Assembly: GCA_964406105.1 (NCBI GenBank)
Contig: CAYOQK010000024.1
Location: 34,248-98,247 of the forward strand
DNA length: 64,000 nt
Source of the DNA: WGAB01 sp964406105
GTDB taxonomy: Bacteria; Hydrothermota; Hydrothermia; WGAB01
Direction of reading: 5' to 3'
Below the pieces are notes generated by a model. The model searched no databases. It was not told where the DNA came from and worked only from the letters and a program-made list of their open reading frames with translations. Each line of letters begins with the position of its first letter. The stretch's first letter is position 1. Below, piece after piece: positions 25,444-35,134 of this stretch. The translations under genes and the position numbers were made by a program.

Positions 25444-26967
25444 ATGGTGTGGTTCTACCTGTCCAGTGGCCTCTTCTTAGGATGGTCCTTGGGGGCCAAC
25501 GACGCCGCCAATGTCTTCGGTACCGCCGTGGCCACCCGGATGCTCCGTTTTACCCTGGCGGCCTCAGTGGCCGCCTTCTTTGTGATCCTCGGGGCTGTGA
25601 TCAGTGGCGCCGGCCCGGCCCACACCTACAGCAAACTCGGCGCCGTCAATGCCCTGGGTGGTTCCTTTACCGTGGCCTTAGCCGCCGCCCTCACTGTGGC
25701 TTGGATGACCAAAACAGGACTGCCGGTGTCCACCACCCAGGCTATCGTGGGCGCCATCGTGGGCTGGGACCTCTTCGTCGGCCTGCCCATTGACCGACCT
25801 ACGCTGACCAAGATCTTGGCCACCTGGGTGGCCTCACCTGTACTCACCGCCCTGTTTGCTCTGCTGGGAGTGTACTTGGCCCGCGCCCTTATCTACCGCG
25901 TTCGCATCCACCTGTTGGACTTAGACCTCTACACGCGTATGGGGTTGCTCTTTATCGCCGCCTTTGGCGCCTACAGCCTGGGAGCCAACAACATCGCCAA
26001 CGTCATGGGGGTGTTTGTGGGATCCAACCCCTTCCGCGACATCACGGCCTTCGGCGTACTCCACCTCAGCCGCACCCAGGTGCTGTTCCTCATCGGGGGG
26101 ATCGCCATTGCCGTCGGTATCCTTACTTACTCCCACCGGGTCATCCGCACCGTGGGCAACGAGATCCTCAAACTCTCCCCCTTGGACGCCTGGATCGTGG
26201 TGGCCGCCGAGTCCCTGGTGCTCTTCATCTTCGCCTCCAGAAGCCTCCAGCACCTTCTGATGCAACTCCACCTGCCCACCCTTCCCTTGGTCCCGGTTTC
26301 CAGTTCCCAGGCCGTGGTGGGCGGGGTCATCGGCATCGGCCTGGCCAAGGGAGGGGGCAGAGCCCTCAACCTGGGGGTCATTCGTCGGATCGTTTGGGGA
26401 TGGGTGATCACCCCTGTCACCGCAGGCCTGCTGTCCTTTTTTGGCCTGTTCTTCATGCAGAACGTGTTTCAGCAACAGGTGTATCGCCCGATGGTGTACA
26501 CCGTGGATGCGGAGACCCTGGCGGAACTCCGGCGCTTGGGTATCCAAAGCCCCGTGCTGGACAGCCTCCGTGGGCACACCATCGTCGGGGCCCGCTCGTG
26601 GCAGCATCTTCTTAAGGAGGCCGGCCTCTCGGGCGACCAAATCCTTAAGGTGTTGGAGTACACCGAGGTGGACAGCTTGGTGATGGACTCGCTATTGGCT
26701 CAAGAGGCCCTGCCTCCCGATCTGTTTCCCCCTGCCTTCCTGCGTCCAGTAAAGGCCCTGCACGGCCAATTGTTCCTGCACCACTGGCAACTGGAACGGG
26801 CCCTGGCCCGCCTGAGCCCCGCTTGGCAATTCCGGCCTGCCACCTTGGAAAACCAGGAGTACAACAAGGCCCTCAGGGCGCGGTACCAGATCCTGTTTGA
26901 CACCTTCCAGGTGGACCGGGTGCGGGAGTTTCGTCGGCGATTCGTGCTGCGATACCCCCGGATGTAG
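25444..26967 (+). CDS. pit: Pit-family inorganic phosphate transporter with long C-terminal extension
   Basis: The protein has 507 residues. Residues about 1-345 form the transporter with two inverted signature repeats, SLGANDAANVFGTAVATR and SLGANNIANVMGVFVGS, plus LPVSTTQAIVGAIVGWD and VPVSSSQAVVGGVIG. It takes up phosphate with a cation in the inner membrane. About 160 extra residues after the last helix (from about 345) are soluble and helical, with no motif I recognise (RLGIQSPVLDSLRGH, EYTEVDSLVMDSLLAQE). Most bacterial Pit proteins end soon after the last helix. It is paired with the DUF47 gene one base upstream. Confidence 0.9.
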   Translation: MVWFYLSSGLFLGWSLGANDAANVFGTAVATRMLRFTLAASVAAFFVILGAVISGAGPAHTYSKLGAVNALGGSFTVALAAALTVAWMTKTGLPVSTTQAIVGAIVGWDLFVGLPIDRPTLTKILATWVASPVLTALFALLGVYLARALIYRVRIHLLDLDLYTRMGLLFIAAFGAYSLGANNIANVMGVFVGSNPFRDITAFGVLHLSRTQVLFLIGGIAIAVGILTYSHRVIRTVGNEILKLSPLDAWIVVAAESLVLFIFASRSLQHLLMQLHLPTLPLVPVSSSQAVVGGVIGIGLAKGGGRALNLGVIRRIVWGWVITPVTAGLLSFFGLFFMQNVFQQQVYRPMVYTVDAETLAELRRLGIQSPVLDSLRGHTIVGARSWQHLLKEAGLSGDQILKVLEYTEVDSLVMDSLLAQEALPPDLFPPAFLRPVKALHGQLFLHHWQLERALARLSPAWQFRPATLENQEYNKALRARYQILFDTFQVDRVREFRRRFVLRYPRM

Positions 26968-26976
26968 CCCCATCGG

Positions 26977-26982
26977 TATAAT
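26977..26982 (+). promoter_or_regulatory. -10 box before rluD, short-leader type
   Basis: A perfect TATAAT lies 9 bases before the ATG at 26992. No Shine-Dalgarno fits in the space, so the transcript should be essentially leaderless. The -35 region is poor (C-rich). Confidence 0.5.
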
Positions 26983-26991
26983 TTCCCATCC

Positions 26992-27972
26992 ATGAAGAAA
27001 CGCTTTGAGCGGGTGGTGTCTGAAAAGAACGCCCGAATGCGGCTGGACCAGTATTTGGTGATCTCTGGCATCGGACTCACCCGGAGCCAGGTGGAGCACC
27101 TGATCAAAGAAGGGCAGGTGTGGGTCAATGGCGAACCCGCACCCAAGCCGGGGTACCGGGTAAAGGCCGGTGATCACATCGTGGCCGAGTTTGAGGTCCG
27201 CGATAAGTTGGAGATCGTGCCCCAGGAAATCCCGGTCCCCATCCTGTACGAGGACGAGGATGTCGTCGTGATCAACAAACCCGCTGGCATGGTGGTCCAT
27301 CCCGCCAAGGGCAACCTGGAGGGCACCCTGATCAATGCCCTCTTGGCACGATACCCAGCCTTGCCCACCACCTCAGACAAAACCCGGCCGGGGGTGGTCC
27401 ACCGGTTGGACAAGGAGACCTCTGGGGTGATGGTGGTGGCCAAGTCGGACCGGGCGGTGCGCAGTTTGGCCCGGCAAATGGCCGAAAAGGTGGCCCGACG
27501 GGAGTACCTGGCGGTGGTGTGGGGCGTGCTGGAACGCAACGAGGGCGTGATTGAGGCTCCCATTGGCCGGCATCCCATTGACCGGAAACGCATGGCGGTA
27601 ACTCCCTTCGCCTCCAAACCGGCGATCACGGAGTATCGGGTGCTCCGACGGTTCGGCGAGCTGGCCACCGAGGTGCAGGTGTCCTTAAAAACAGGTCGCA
27701 CCCACCAGATCCGCGTGCACTTTGAGTACTTAGGGCATCCGGTGGTGGGAGACCCCACCTACGGGGGACGGGATCCTCGCAAGATCTTTCACCGGGTCCC
27801 CTCCCGATACCGGGAACAGGTCAAAGAGATCCTGGCCCTGCTTTCCCGCCAGGCCCTGCATGCCTGGCGGCTCAGGTTCCGACATCCTCGCGATGGCTCT
27901 TGGGTGGAACTTGAGGCTCCCCTCCCCGAGGACCTGCGGCGTTTACTTGACTATCTTGGTCGGGTGACGTAA
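26992..27972 (+). CDS. rluD: RluD-family 23S rRNA pseudouridine synthase
   Basis: The protein has 326 residues. Residues about 14-60 are an S4 RNA-binding domain (RLDQYLVISGIGLTRSQVEHLI). The catalytic domain carries the RluA/RluD motif HRLDKETSGVMVVAK with the nucleophilic Asp, followed by GRTHQIRVH and GHPVVGDPTYG. It isomerises uridines in large-subunit rRNA. S4 plus RluA-type catalytic domain and this length fit RluD, although RluA/RluC-type specificity cannot be excluded. It is the first gene after a short-leader promoter. Confidence 0.9.
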   Translation: MKKRFERVVSEKNARMRLDQYLVISGIGLTRSQVEHLIKEGQVWVNGEPAPKPGYRVKAGDHIVAEFEVRDKLEIVPQEIPVPILYEDEDVVVINKPAGMVVHPAKGNLEGTLINALLARYPALPTTSDKTRPGVVHRLDKETSGVMVVAKSDRAVRSLARQMAEKVARREYLAVVWGVLERNEGVIEAPIGRHPIDRKRMAVTPFASKPAITEYRVLRRFGELATEVQVSLKTGRTHQIRVHFEYLGHPVVGDPTYGGRDPRKIFHRVPSRYREQVKEILALLSRQALHAWRLRFRHPRDGSWVELEAPLPEDLRRLLDYLGRVT

Positions 27973-27999
27973 TTTATGGGCTGCCAAGTGCCGAAACTG

Positions 28000-28020
28000 C
28001 CCGATTTTTCGGGATTCTTT
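28000..28020 (+). terminator. Weak candidate terminator after rluD
   Basis: CCCGA (28000-28004) and TCGGG (28009-28013) can pair around a four-T loop, followed by ATTCTTT. The stem is only 5 base pairs, so termination would be partial at best. Confidence 0.3.
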
Positions 28021-28035
28021 GGGCCCCCAGGCCCC

Positions 28036-28065
28036 TTGACACCCTGTCGGACACCAAGGTATAAT
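28036..28065 (+). promoter_or_regulatory. Consensus sigma-70-type promoter of the clpC-bamA-htrA run
   Basis: Perfect TTGACA (28036-28041) and perfect TATAAT (28060-28065) are 18 bases apart. The ATG at 28082 follows after 16 bases, so the leader is only about 10 bases with a short AGGTGA-like element. It is one of the best promoters in the window. Confidence 0.8.
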
Positions 28066-28081
28066 TGGGACAGGTGAAAAA

Positions 28082-28771
28082 ATGGCACACTTAACGAAAC
28101 AGGAACTGCGAAAGGATCCGATCCGCGACTTCCTGATGCGGATCCTGGGGTACTTCACGGAAAAACCAGAGCGTGCGTACTGGGCGCTCGGGGCTCTGCT
28201 CGTGCTGGCGGTGATCGTTGCGTTCCAGGCCATGAACCGTCCGAAACCGAACCCCCAAACCCAGGTGGCGTATCTGCAGGCGGTCACCCTATTGGCCACA
28301 GGGGACACGACCAACGCTCTCCCCATCCTCCGCAATCTCGCGGAACAGCACCTCAACACCCCTGAGGGCAAGGCCGCTCTGTACTACCTGGGCACCCACT
28401 ACCTCAACTTCGGTGATCGGGAAAAGGCGCGCACCTACCTGGAGCAGTTCGTGAATGCCAAACCCAAGGACCCCTATCTCAAGGGGTTTGCGCTGAGCAA
28501 ACTGGGCGATATTGCCCTGGACGAGGGCGATCCCGCCCAGGCCCTCACCTACTACCAAGAGGCCGAGAAACTGGTGGACTTCCAGTCTTTTCGCACGCTT
28601 CTGACCCTGAAGAAGGCCACAGCCTTGAAACTCCAAGGCCGCTACCAAGAGGCCCTGAGCCTACTGCAGGAGTACCGAAAGGCCCACTCCCGCAACCTGG
28701 GGGGCTTTGCCCGCTCCCTGCGGGAGATGGAACGGGAACTGCAGGGCCTCCTGTTGGCCCAAGGAGCCTAA
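28082..28771 (+). CDS. Single-pass membrane protein with periplasmic TPR domain
   Basis: The 229-residue protein has a cytoplasmic N-terminus (about 35 residues), one membrane helix at about 36-55 (YWALGALLVLAVIVAFQAM) and about 170 residues of tetratricopeptide helices (EGKAALYYLGTHYLNFGDREKA, GFALSKLGDIALDEGDPAQA, TLKKATALKLQGRYQEA). The layout is like YfgM or the TPR proteins that assist envelope biogenesis. It precedes clpC, bamA and htrA, which supports a chaperone-like role, but this is inference. Confidence 0.75.
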   Translation: MAHLTKQELRKDPIRDFLMRILGYFTEKPERAYWALGALLVLAVIVAFQAMNRPKPNPQTQVAYLQAVTLLATGDTTNALPILRNLAEQHLNTPEGKAALYYLGTHYLNFGDREKARTYLEQFVNAKPKDPYLKGFALSKLGDIALDEGDPAQALTYYQEAEKLVDFQSFRTLLTLKKATALKLQGRYQEALSLLQEYRKAHSRNLGGFARSLREMERELQGLLLAQGA

Positions 28772-28795
28772 ACCGCACGGAGGGAGGCGAGATCT

Positions 28796-31246
28796 GTGTA
28801 CTTTAACGAACGCTTCACGGAGCGAGCCAAGCGGGTGCTGTTCTTGGCCCGCGAAGAGGCTCTCCGTTTGTCCCACAACTTCGTGGGCACCGAGCATATT
28901 CTCTTAGGGCTGGCCCGCATCGGCGAAGGTGTGGCCGCCAATGTCCTGTCCAACCTGGGGTTGGATCTCAACGAACTCCGACAGGCGGTGGAGGAAATGG
29001 TGCCGCCCGGCAAGCACCGGGTGCCCCCCACCGACCTGCCGCTCAACCCCTCGGCCCGCCGGGCCCTCCACTTTGCGATGGAGGAATCCCGACGGCTGAA
29101 CCACAACTACATCGGCACCGAACACCTGCTGCTGGGCCTGCTCCGAGAGCGCAAGGGCATGGCCGCCCAAATCCTGGCGGCCCTCGGCATGGACATTGAT
29201 GTCATCATGGAAGAAACCCTGCGCGCCATCGGGGCCCGAGAGCCCGGTGAGCAGGGGTCCGGCCGGTCTAAAAAGAACGTACGCACCTTGGAGCGGTTCT
29301 CCACCGATCTCACCGCCCTGGCCCGCGAGGGCAAGCTGGATCCCGTGATCGGACGCGAGAAGGAAATTGAACGGATGATTGAGATCCTCTCTCGCCGCAA
29401 AAAGAACAACCCCGTGCTCATCGGTGAACCAGGGGTGGGGAAAACCGCCATCGTGGAGGGGTTAGCCCAGCGGATCGTGGAGGGCAAGGTGCCCGAGGTG
29501 CTGATGGATAAGCGCATCCTGGCCCTGGACCTGGCAGCCATCGTCGCTGGTACCAAGTACCGGGGCCAATTTGAAGAACGGCTGAAGGCCATTGTGAATG
29601 AGGCCGCTGAGGCTCCTGAGGTGATCCTCTTCATTGACGAGTTACACACTGTGGTGGGCGCAGGCGCCGCCGAGGGCGCCATTGACGCCTCAAATATCCT
29701 GAAACCCGCCCTGGCCCGGGGGCTGATCCGCGTGATCGGTGCCACCACCCTGGAGGAGTACCGCAAGTACATTGAAAAGGATGGCGCCTTGGAACGCCGG
29801 TTCCAGCCCATCATCGTGGAGCCCCCCACGGTCCAGGAGACCATTGAGATCCTCAAAGGGCTCAAGAGCAAGTACGAGAGCTTCCACGGGGTCCGCTATA
29901 CCGAGGAGGCCATTGAGGCCGCAGCCAAACTCTCAGACCGGTACATCCAGGACCGCCAACTGCCCGATAAGGCCATTGACGTGTTAGACGAGGCGGGAGC
30001 CAAGGTGAAACTCTCCTCTCGGGCCACCGACGAGGTTTTGGAACGGTACAAACGGGAACTGGAATCCATCCGAGCCCTGAAACAGGAGGCCATTCAGAGT
30101 CAACGGTTTGAACAGGCTGCCAAACTGCGCGACCGGGAGCAGGAACTGGAGCACCGCATCGCCGAAAAGAAACGCCGGCTGCTGGCAGAGAGCGAGGCCC
30201 TTCAGGTCACGGCTGAGCACGTGGCCCAGGTGGTGTCTCGGTGGACCGGGATCCCTCTGGTGCGGGTGGGTGAAAACGAACAGGCCCGTCTGATCCACAT
30301 GGAAGAGGAACTCAAAAAACGGATCGTGGGCCAGGACGAGGCCATCCAAGCCCTGGCCCGGGCAATCCGCCGATCCCGGGCAGGCATCAAAGATCCCCGC
30401 CGGCCCATTGGCTCCTTCATCTTCCTGGGCCCCACCGGCGTGGGGAAAACCGAAACGGCCAAGGCACTGGCCGAGTTCCTGTTCGGCGACGAGGAAGCCC
30501 TCATTGAACTGGATATGTCCGAGTACATGGAACGGTTCAACGTCTCGCGCCTCATCGGTGCACCCCCAGGCTACGTAGGCTATGAGGAGGGCGGTCAACT
30601 CACCGAACGGGTACGCCGAAAGCCCTACTCCGTGGTGCTCTTTGATGAGTTTGAAAAGGCCCACCCCGACGTGTTCCACATCCTGCTACAGATCCTGGAA
30701 GAGGGCATCCTCACCGACTCCTACGGCCGCAAGGTGAGCTTCCGGAACACGGTGATCATCCTCACCTCCAATATCGGCACCCGACAGATCAAGAAAACCC
30801 AATCCCTGGGCTTCAAGACCTCGGACCAGGAACTGGATTTCCACCAGATTCAGGCCTTGCTCAAGGGCGAACTCAAGAAAATCGTGCCCCCGGAGTTCCT
30901 GAACCGCATTGATGAGATCATCATCTTCCGGCCCCTGGAACTCGCGGACATTGAAAAGATCGTGGACATCCTGGTGGGAGACCTGCAAAAGCGCCTGTAC
31001 GATCGGAACATCACCATCCGACTGACCCCCGAAGCTCGCCGGTTCCTGGCCGAGAAGGGATACGACCCTGAGTTCGGTGCCCGTCCCCTGCGGCGGGTGA
31101 TCCGGAAGTACATTGAAGAGCCTCTTTCCGAAGCCCTCCTGAAGGGCGAGATTAAAGAAGGCAACCGAGTGGTGGTGGCCCGCCACGACGGCGACCTCAA
31201 ACTGGAGGTGGAAGACCTGCTGGCGGAAACCACAGGAGGGCTGTAG
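28796..31246 (+). CDS. clpC: ATP-dependent Clp protease ATPase subunit ClpC
   Basis: This 816-residue AAA+ unfoldase starts at GTG 28796 after GGAGGGAGGCGAG. It has an N domain with two repeats (about 1-150: FVGTEHILLGLARI, YIGTEHLLLGLLRE) and NBD1 with Walker A GEPGVGKT near 210. A UVR-type coiled-coil follows (RFEQAAKLRDREQELEHRI, about 430-460), then NBD2 with GPTGVGKT near 545 and a ClpB-D2-small C-terminus. The UVR motif distinguishes ClpC from ClpA and ClpB. It feeds substrates to ClpP, which is not in this window. It lies 24 bases after the TPR gene. Confidence 0.95.
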   Translation: MYFNERFTERAKRVLFLAREEALRLSHNFVGTEHILLGLARIGEGVAANVLSNLGLDLNELRQAVEEMVPPGKHRVPPTDLPLNPSARRALHFAMEESRRLNHNYIGTEHLLLGLLRERKGMAAQILAALGMDIDVIMEETLRAIGAREPGEQGSGRSKKNVRTLERFSTDLTALAREGKLDPVIGREKEIERMIEILSRRKKNNPVLIGEPGVGKTAIVEGLAQRIVEGKVPEVLMDKRILALDLAAIVAGTKYRGQFEERLKAIVNEAAEAPEVILFIDELHTVVGAGAAEGAIDASNILKPALARGLIRVIGATTLEEYRKYIEKDGALERRFQPIIVEPPTVQETIEILKGLKSKYESFHGVRYTEEAIEAAAKLSDRYIQDRQLPDKAIDVLDEAGAKVKLSSRATDEVLERYKRELESIRALKQEAIQSQRFEQAAKLRDREQELEHRIAEKKRRLLAESEALQVTAEHVAQVVSRWTGIPLVRVGENEQARLIHMEEELKKRIVGQDEAIQALARAIRRSRAGIKDPRRPIGSFIFLGPTGVGKTETAKALAEFLFGDEEALIELDMSEYMERFNVSRLIGAPPGYVGYEEGGQLTERVRRKPYSVVLFDEFEKAHPDVFHILLQILEEGILTDSYGRKVSFRNTVIILTSNIGTRQIKKTQSLGFKTSDQELDFHQIQALLKGELKKIVPPEFLNRIDEIIIFRPLELADIEKIVDILVGDLQKRLYDRNITIRLTPEARRFLAEKGYDPEFGARPLRRVIRKYIEEPLSEALLKGEIKEGNRVVVARHDGDLKLEVEDLLAETTGGL

Positions 31247-31285
31247 GGGAATCCCTCCGTTGCCCCAAACCATCAGGACACAACC

Positions 31286-33556
31286 ATGATGAACACACTG
31301 GTGTGGGCAGGACTCCTGCTTTTTGGCTTCACCGCCCGATCGGTCACCGTGGAAGGACTCCGATGGAACACCCAGGAGGGTGTGATCCACCGCTTCGGCA
31401 TCACCCCCGGTACCTCCTTTGACCTGGAAACCGTGCGGGAAGGGCTGAAACGGCTGTATCGGTCGGGCCTGTTCCAAGACCTGGCTGTGACCGTTCACAT
31501 CACCCCTTCGGGCGAGGCCCAGGTGGTGCTCCACGTGAAGGAGAATCCCCGGCTGCGCACCCTAAAGTTTGAGGGAAACCGTGCGATCTCCAGCAAAACC
31601 CTCCGCGACACCCTCAAGGCCCGCCGAGGGATGTACCTGAGCTATTCACGCGTGTTCCGCTGGACCCGAACCCTGGAATCGCTGTACCACGCCCGGGGAT
31701 ACGTGCGTGTGAACATCACCCCGGAGATCACCCCGCCCGATTCCCAGGGCTTTGCCGATCTCATCTTCCATATAGAAGAGGGGCACGTGTACCCCATCCG
31801 CCGCATTGAAATCGTAGGGAACCACCACTTCCCGGATGAGGTACTGGAGGTGCGGCTGAAGAACCGGGAGAAACGCTGGTACCGAAAGGCTCGGTTTCTG
31901 CCCGAGGAGTGGCCCCGCGACCTGGAGCGCATCGTGGAGTTCTACCAAGAGCACGGGTTTCCCAATGCCCGGGTGGACTCCACCCACTTTGAATACCGGG
32001 AGGACGGCCTGTACATCACGGTGTACATCACCGAAGGGCAACGGTTCTGGTTCGGCAACACCGACTTTGTTGGCAACCGACTGTTTTCCACCGAGTTCCT
32101 GAAGAGCCATGTGGATCTGCGGCGCGACCGCCCACCCCTCGCCGAGGTCCTTAAAAAGTTGATCGGCAAAAGCACGTACACCCCCGGCGTATACCGCAAG
32201 GATCGCTTGCAGGAGGCCATCGCCACCATTGCAGGCTTTTACGGCGACTCCGGATACATCTACGTTCAAGTGCTACCCGAGGAGCGGCTTCGTCAAGACA
32301 CCCTCATTGACGTGGTGTTTCACATCACCGAGGGCGAACGCGTAAAGGTGCGGAAGATCAACATCGTGGGCAACACGAAAACCTACGAAAGCGTGATCCG
32401 CCGAGAGATTGACCTGATGCCCAACCGCTACTTCTCCCGGTACCTTGCGGTGAAGAGCCAGCGCGATCTCTTTTACCTGAACTACTTTGAAAACGTGCTC
32501 CTCAACTTTGCCCCCACCGAAGACTCGGGCTTCGTGGATGTGGTGTTTGAAGTGAAGGAAAAACCCACGGGTCAAATGGGCATCGGTGCCAGCTACTCCG
32601 CCACCTACGGGCCTTCGCTCTACTTGAACCTCCAAAACCCGAACTTCCTGGGCCGGGGACAGCAGATCAATGCCTTGGTGGAATACGGATCCCGGCGACG
32701 CAACGTTCAGTTGGGGTTTACCGAGCCTTACCTGTTCGGCAAACCGCGCTCCCTGGGCCTGGAAGGGCACGACCTCACCACCTACCTGCCGGAATACAGC
32801 ACCCGGCGCATTGGCGGATCCATCACCTACGGTCAACGACTCTGGAACGACTACTGGCGCGGCACCGTGGGGTATCAGTTGGAAATGATCCGGGTGTTCA
32901 ACATCGCCGACACCCTGCGGAACCTTCCGTCGCTCCGAGAATGGGTGGAGGACGAGTACCGCTGGACCTCTAAGATCTCCCTGGGGATCCGGTACGACTC
33001 CCGGAACCGGATCTTTAATGCCACCGAAGGACTCCAGGCCTCCTATCATCTGGACTTTGCCGGAGGCCCACTCCTGGGTGATGTGCACTATCACAAACAC
33101 CTGGCCACTCTCTCCCTTTACGGCAATGTGCAACAAAAGTACATCGGGATGGCCATGATCCGACTGGGCTACTTGGGAGGCCTTCGGAAACTCTCGGATG
33201 TTCCCTTCTACGAGCGCTTTTACCTGGGGGACATCGGCCCCTATGGCCTGCGAGGCTTCTCCTGGCGAAGCATCACCCCTGTGGAAACCCCAGCCGATGT
33301 GGGAGGCCGGGTGTTTGGCATCCTCACCCTGGAGGCCCGGTACCGGGTGTCCGAAACCATGTACCTGCTGACCTTCCTGGATGTGGGCAATACCTGGGAG
33401 AACATCTCCTACTTTGACCTTTGGCGGCTGAAGAAGGGCATCGGCGTAGGGATCCGCATGGAGGTCCCCATGATGGGGGTGGTGGGCTTTGACTTGGCCT
33501 ACAGCATCAACGATCGGAAATGGATGCCCCACGTGCAGTTTGGCACGGGGTTTTAA
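31286..33556 (+). CDS. bamA: Outer-membrane protein assembly factor BamA
   Basis: The 756-residue protein has a signal peptide (MMNTLVWAGLLLFGFTARS), about five POTRA domains (residues about 20-410; for example VYPIRRIEIVGNHHFPDEVL and VKVRKINIVGNTKTYESVIR) and a 16-strand Omp85 barrel. The barrel includes the lid-loop region YLGDIGPYGLRGFSWRS (the VRGF-like motif) and a C-terminal Phe (VQFGTGF). It inserts beta-barrel proteins into the outer membrane. There is no clear Shine-Dalgarno in the 39-base gap after clpC. The next gene, htrA, is a periplasmic protease that clears misfolded barrel proteins. Confidence 0.95.
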   Translation: MMNTLVWAGLLLFGFTARSVTVEGLRWNTQEGVIHRFGITPGTSFDLETVREGLKRLYRSGLFQDLAVTVHITPSGEAQVVLHVKENPRLRTLKFEGNRAISSKTLRDTLKARRGMYLSYSRVFRWTRTLESLYHARGYVRVNITPEITPPDSQGFADLIFHIEEGHVYPIRRIEIVGNHHFPDEVLEVRLKNREKRWYRKARFLPEEWPRDLERIVEFYQEHGFPNARVDSTHFEYREDGLYITVYITEGQRFWFGNTDFVGNRLFSTEFLKSHVDLRRDRPPLAEVLKKLIGKSTYTPGVYRKDRLQEAIATIAGFYGDSGYIYVQVLPEERLRQDTLIDVVFHITEGERVKVRKINIVGNTKTYESVIRREIDLMPNRYFSRYLAVKSQRDLFYLNYFENVLLNFAPTEDSGFVDVVFEVKEKPTGQMGIGASYSATYGPSLYLNLQNPNFLGRGQQINALVEYGSRRRNVQLGFTEPYLFGKPRSLGLEGHDLTTYLPEYSTRRIGGSITYGQRLWNDYWRGTVGYQLEMIRVFNIADTLRNLPSLREWVEDEYRWTSKISLGIRYDSRNRIFNATEGLQASYHLDFAGGPLLGDVHYHKHLATLSLYGNVQQKYIGMAMIRLGYLGGLRKLSDVPFYERFYLGDIGPYGLRGFSWRSITPVETPADVGGRVFGILTLEARYRVSETMYLLTFLDVGNTWENISYFDLWRLKKGIGVGIRMEVPMMGVVGFDLAYSINDRKWMPHVQFGTGF

Positions 33557-33576
33557 CCAAAAGGAGGTGTTGGGAC

Positions 33577-35088
33577 ATGCTGAAACGAGCGATCCTGGCC
33601 GCCAGCATGCTCGCCCTCGGAATCATCCTGGGCGTGATCCTCACCGCAGACCTTGGGTGGCACGCTACCAGCGAGGCTGAGGATACCGCCGCCGTCACCC
33701 TGCCTACGAGCCCCGGTGTTCCCGCACCGCAGGGATGCGAACGCCCCTTCGCCAAGGCCATTGAGGCCGTAGTGCCCGCTGTGGTTAACGTCTCCACCGA
33801 GCATGTGTTCAAACACCCTCCGATCCAGGGCAGCCCCTTTGAAGAGTTCTTCCGCGAGTTCTTTAAAGACCTTCCCCCCATGCCGGAACGGAGCCGGAGC
33901 CTGGGATCTGGTTTCATCTTCCTGCGCAAGGGCAACGAGTACTACATCCTGACCAACAACCACGTGGTTAAGGACGCCGACAAGATCGTGGTGAAACTCC
34001 ACGACGAAAGCGAGTTCAAGGGCGACGAGGTGGAAGTGGTAGGCACCGACCCACGCACCGACTTGGCTGTTCTCAAGATCCGCAGTGATCACGAACTCCC
34101 AGTGGCCCCCCTGGGCGACTCCGATAGCATCCAAGTGGGGGACTGGGCCATTGCCATAGGCAACCCCTTTGGCCTGGAACGCACCGTCACCGTCGGGGTG
34201 ATCAGTGCCACGGGTCGCTCTGGCTTGGCCCTGCCTGAGGGCCCATCGTACCAGGATTTCATCCAAACCGACGCAGCCATCAACCCTGGCAACTCTGGCG
34301 GCCCCCTGGTGAACATCCGGGGCCAGGTGATCGGCGTGAACACCGCCATCTCCACCCCCTCGGGGGGCAATGTGGGGATCGGTTTTGCCATCCCCATCAA
34401 CCTGGCCAAGTACGTGGCCACCCAACTCATTGAAAAGGGCCGGGTGATTCGGGGATACCTGGGCATCCTGCCCCAACCCTTGACCCCAGAACTGGCCGAA
34501 GCCTATGGTCTGGAAAAACCCGAAGGTGTGCTCGTAGCCCGCGTGGTGGAAAACACCCCTGCGGAGAAGGCCGGACTCCAAGAAGGGGACGTGATCGTGG
34601 AGTTCAATGGCAAACCTGTGACCACCGTGGAGAAGTTCCGGATCATGGTGGCTGAAACGCCGCCAGGCACTGAGGTCACCCTCAAGGTGGTTCGGCCAGA
34701 TGGTTCCCAAACCACGCTGAGGGCCACCCTTGCGGAGTTTCCCTCTTCGGCCACAGCCGCCGCCCCTGGCCAAGGGGAACAGCCTGAAGTGGTTCCCGGC
34801 CACGCCACCTGGTTGGGCCTGGAGGTGGCCGACGTAAGGTCCGAAGACGCCCAGAAACTGGGAGTTAGCCAGGACCAAGGCGTGGTGGTGCTCAAGGTGG
34901 AACCCAACTCCCGGGCCGAGGACGCGGGATTCCAACGGGGCGACGTGATCCAACGAATCGGCGAGTTGGAAATCCAAGGGCTCAAGGACTTCAAGGACGC
35001 GCAAAAGCGTTATCAGGATGCCAAACGTCCCATCATCTTCAAGGTGATCCGGCGCAATGTGCCGGTGTTCCTGGCAGTGAAACCGTAA
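33577..35088 (+). CDS. degP: Periplasmic serine protease DegP/HtrA with two PDZ domains
   Basis: The 503-residue protein starts at 33577 behind AAGGAGGTG. A signal anchor (about 1-25) precedes a trypsin-like domain with H129 (TNNHVVKDAD), D162 (RTDLAVLKI) and S240 (NPGNSGGPLV). Two PDZ domains follow (about 300-385 and 405-495; YLGILPQPL, GLQEGDVIVEFNG, GFQRGDVIQRIG). This is the DegP/DegQ layout and length. It degrades misfolded envelope proteins and may act as a chaperone. It sits 20 bases after bamA. A GC-rich hairpin follows its stop. Confidence 0.95.
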   Translation: MLKRAILAASMLALGIILGVILTADLGWHATSEAEDTAAVTLPTSPGVPAPQGCERPFAKAIEAVVPAVVNVSTEHVFKHPPIQGSPFEEFFREFFKDLPPMPERSRSLGSGFIFLRKGNEYYILTNNHVVKDADKIVVKLHDESEFKGDEVEVVGTDPRTDLAVLKIRSDHELPVAPLGDSDSIQVGDWAIAIGNPFGLERTVTVGVISATGRSGLALPEGPSYQDFIQTDAAINPGNSGGPLVNIRGQVIGVNTAISTPSGGNVGIGFAIPINLAKYVATQLIEKGRVIRGYLGILPQPLTPELAEAYGLEKPEGVLVARVVENTPAEKAGLQEGDVIVEFNGKPVTTVEKFRIMVAETPPGTEVTLKVVRPDGSQTTLRATLAEFPSSATAAAPGQGEQPEVVPGHATWLGLEVADVRSEDAQKLGVSQDQGVVVLKVEPNSRAEDAGFQRGDVIQRIGELEIQGLKDFKDAQKRYQDAKRPIIFKVIRRNVPVFLAVKP

Positions 35089-35092
35089 AAAT

Positions 35093-35124
35093 TGGGGTGG
35101 TGGGGTCGCTCCCCCACCACCCCA
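35093..35124 (+). terminator. GC-rich hairpin after degP
   Basis: TGGGGTGGTGGGG (35093-35105) pairs perfectly with CCCCACCACCCCA (35112-35124) around a 6-base loop, preceded by an A-tract. No T-run follows, and folP begins only 10 bases later, so it may act as an mRNA stabiliser or partial terminator. Confidence 0.5.
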
Positions 35125-35134
35125 CCCTTACACC

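Noticed and set aside
28021..28035. GGGCC/GGCCC stem before the clpC-run promoter as a terminator
   Set aside because: Only five base pairs, no T-run, and it abuts the -35 box.
33553..35004. 483-codon minus-strand frame opposite degP
   Set aside because: Shadow of the HtrA coding frame. The plus-strand product has an intact catalytic triad.
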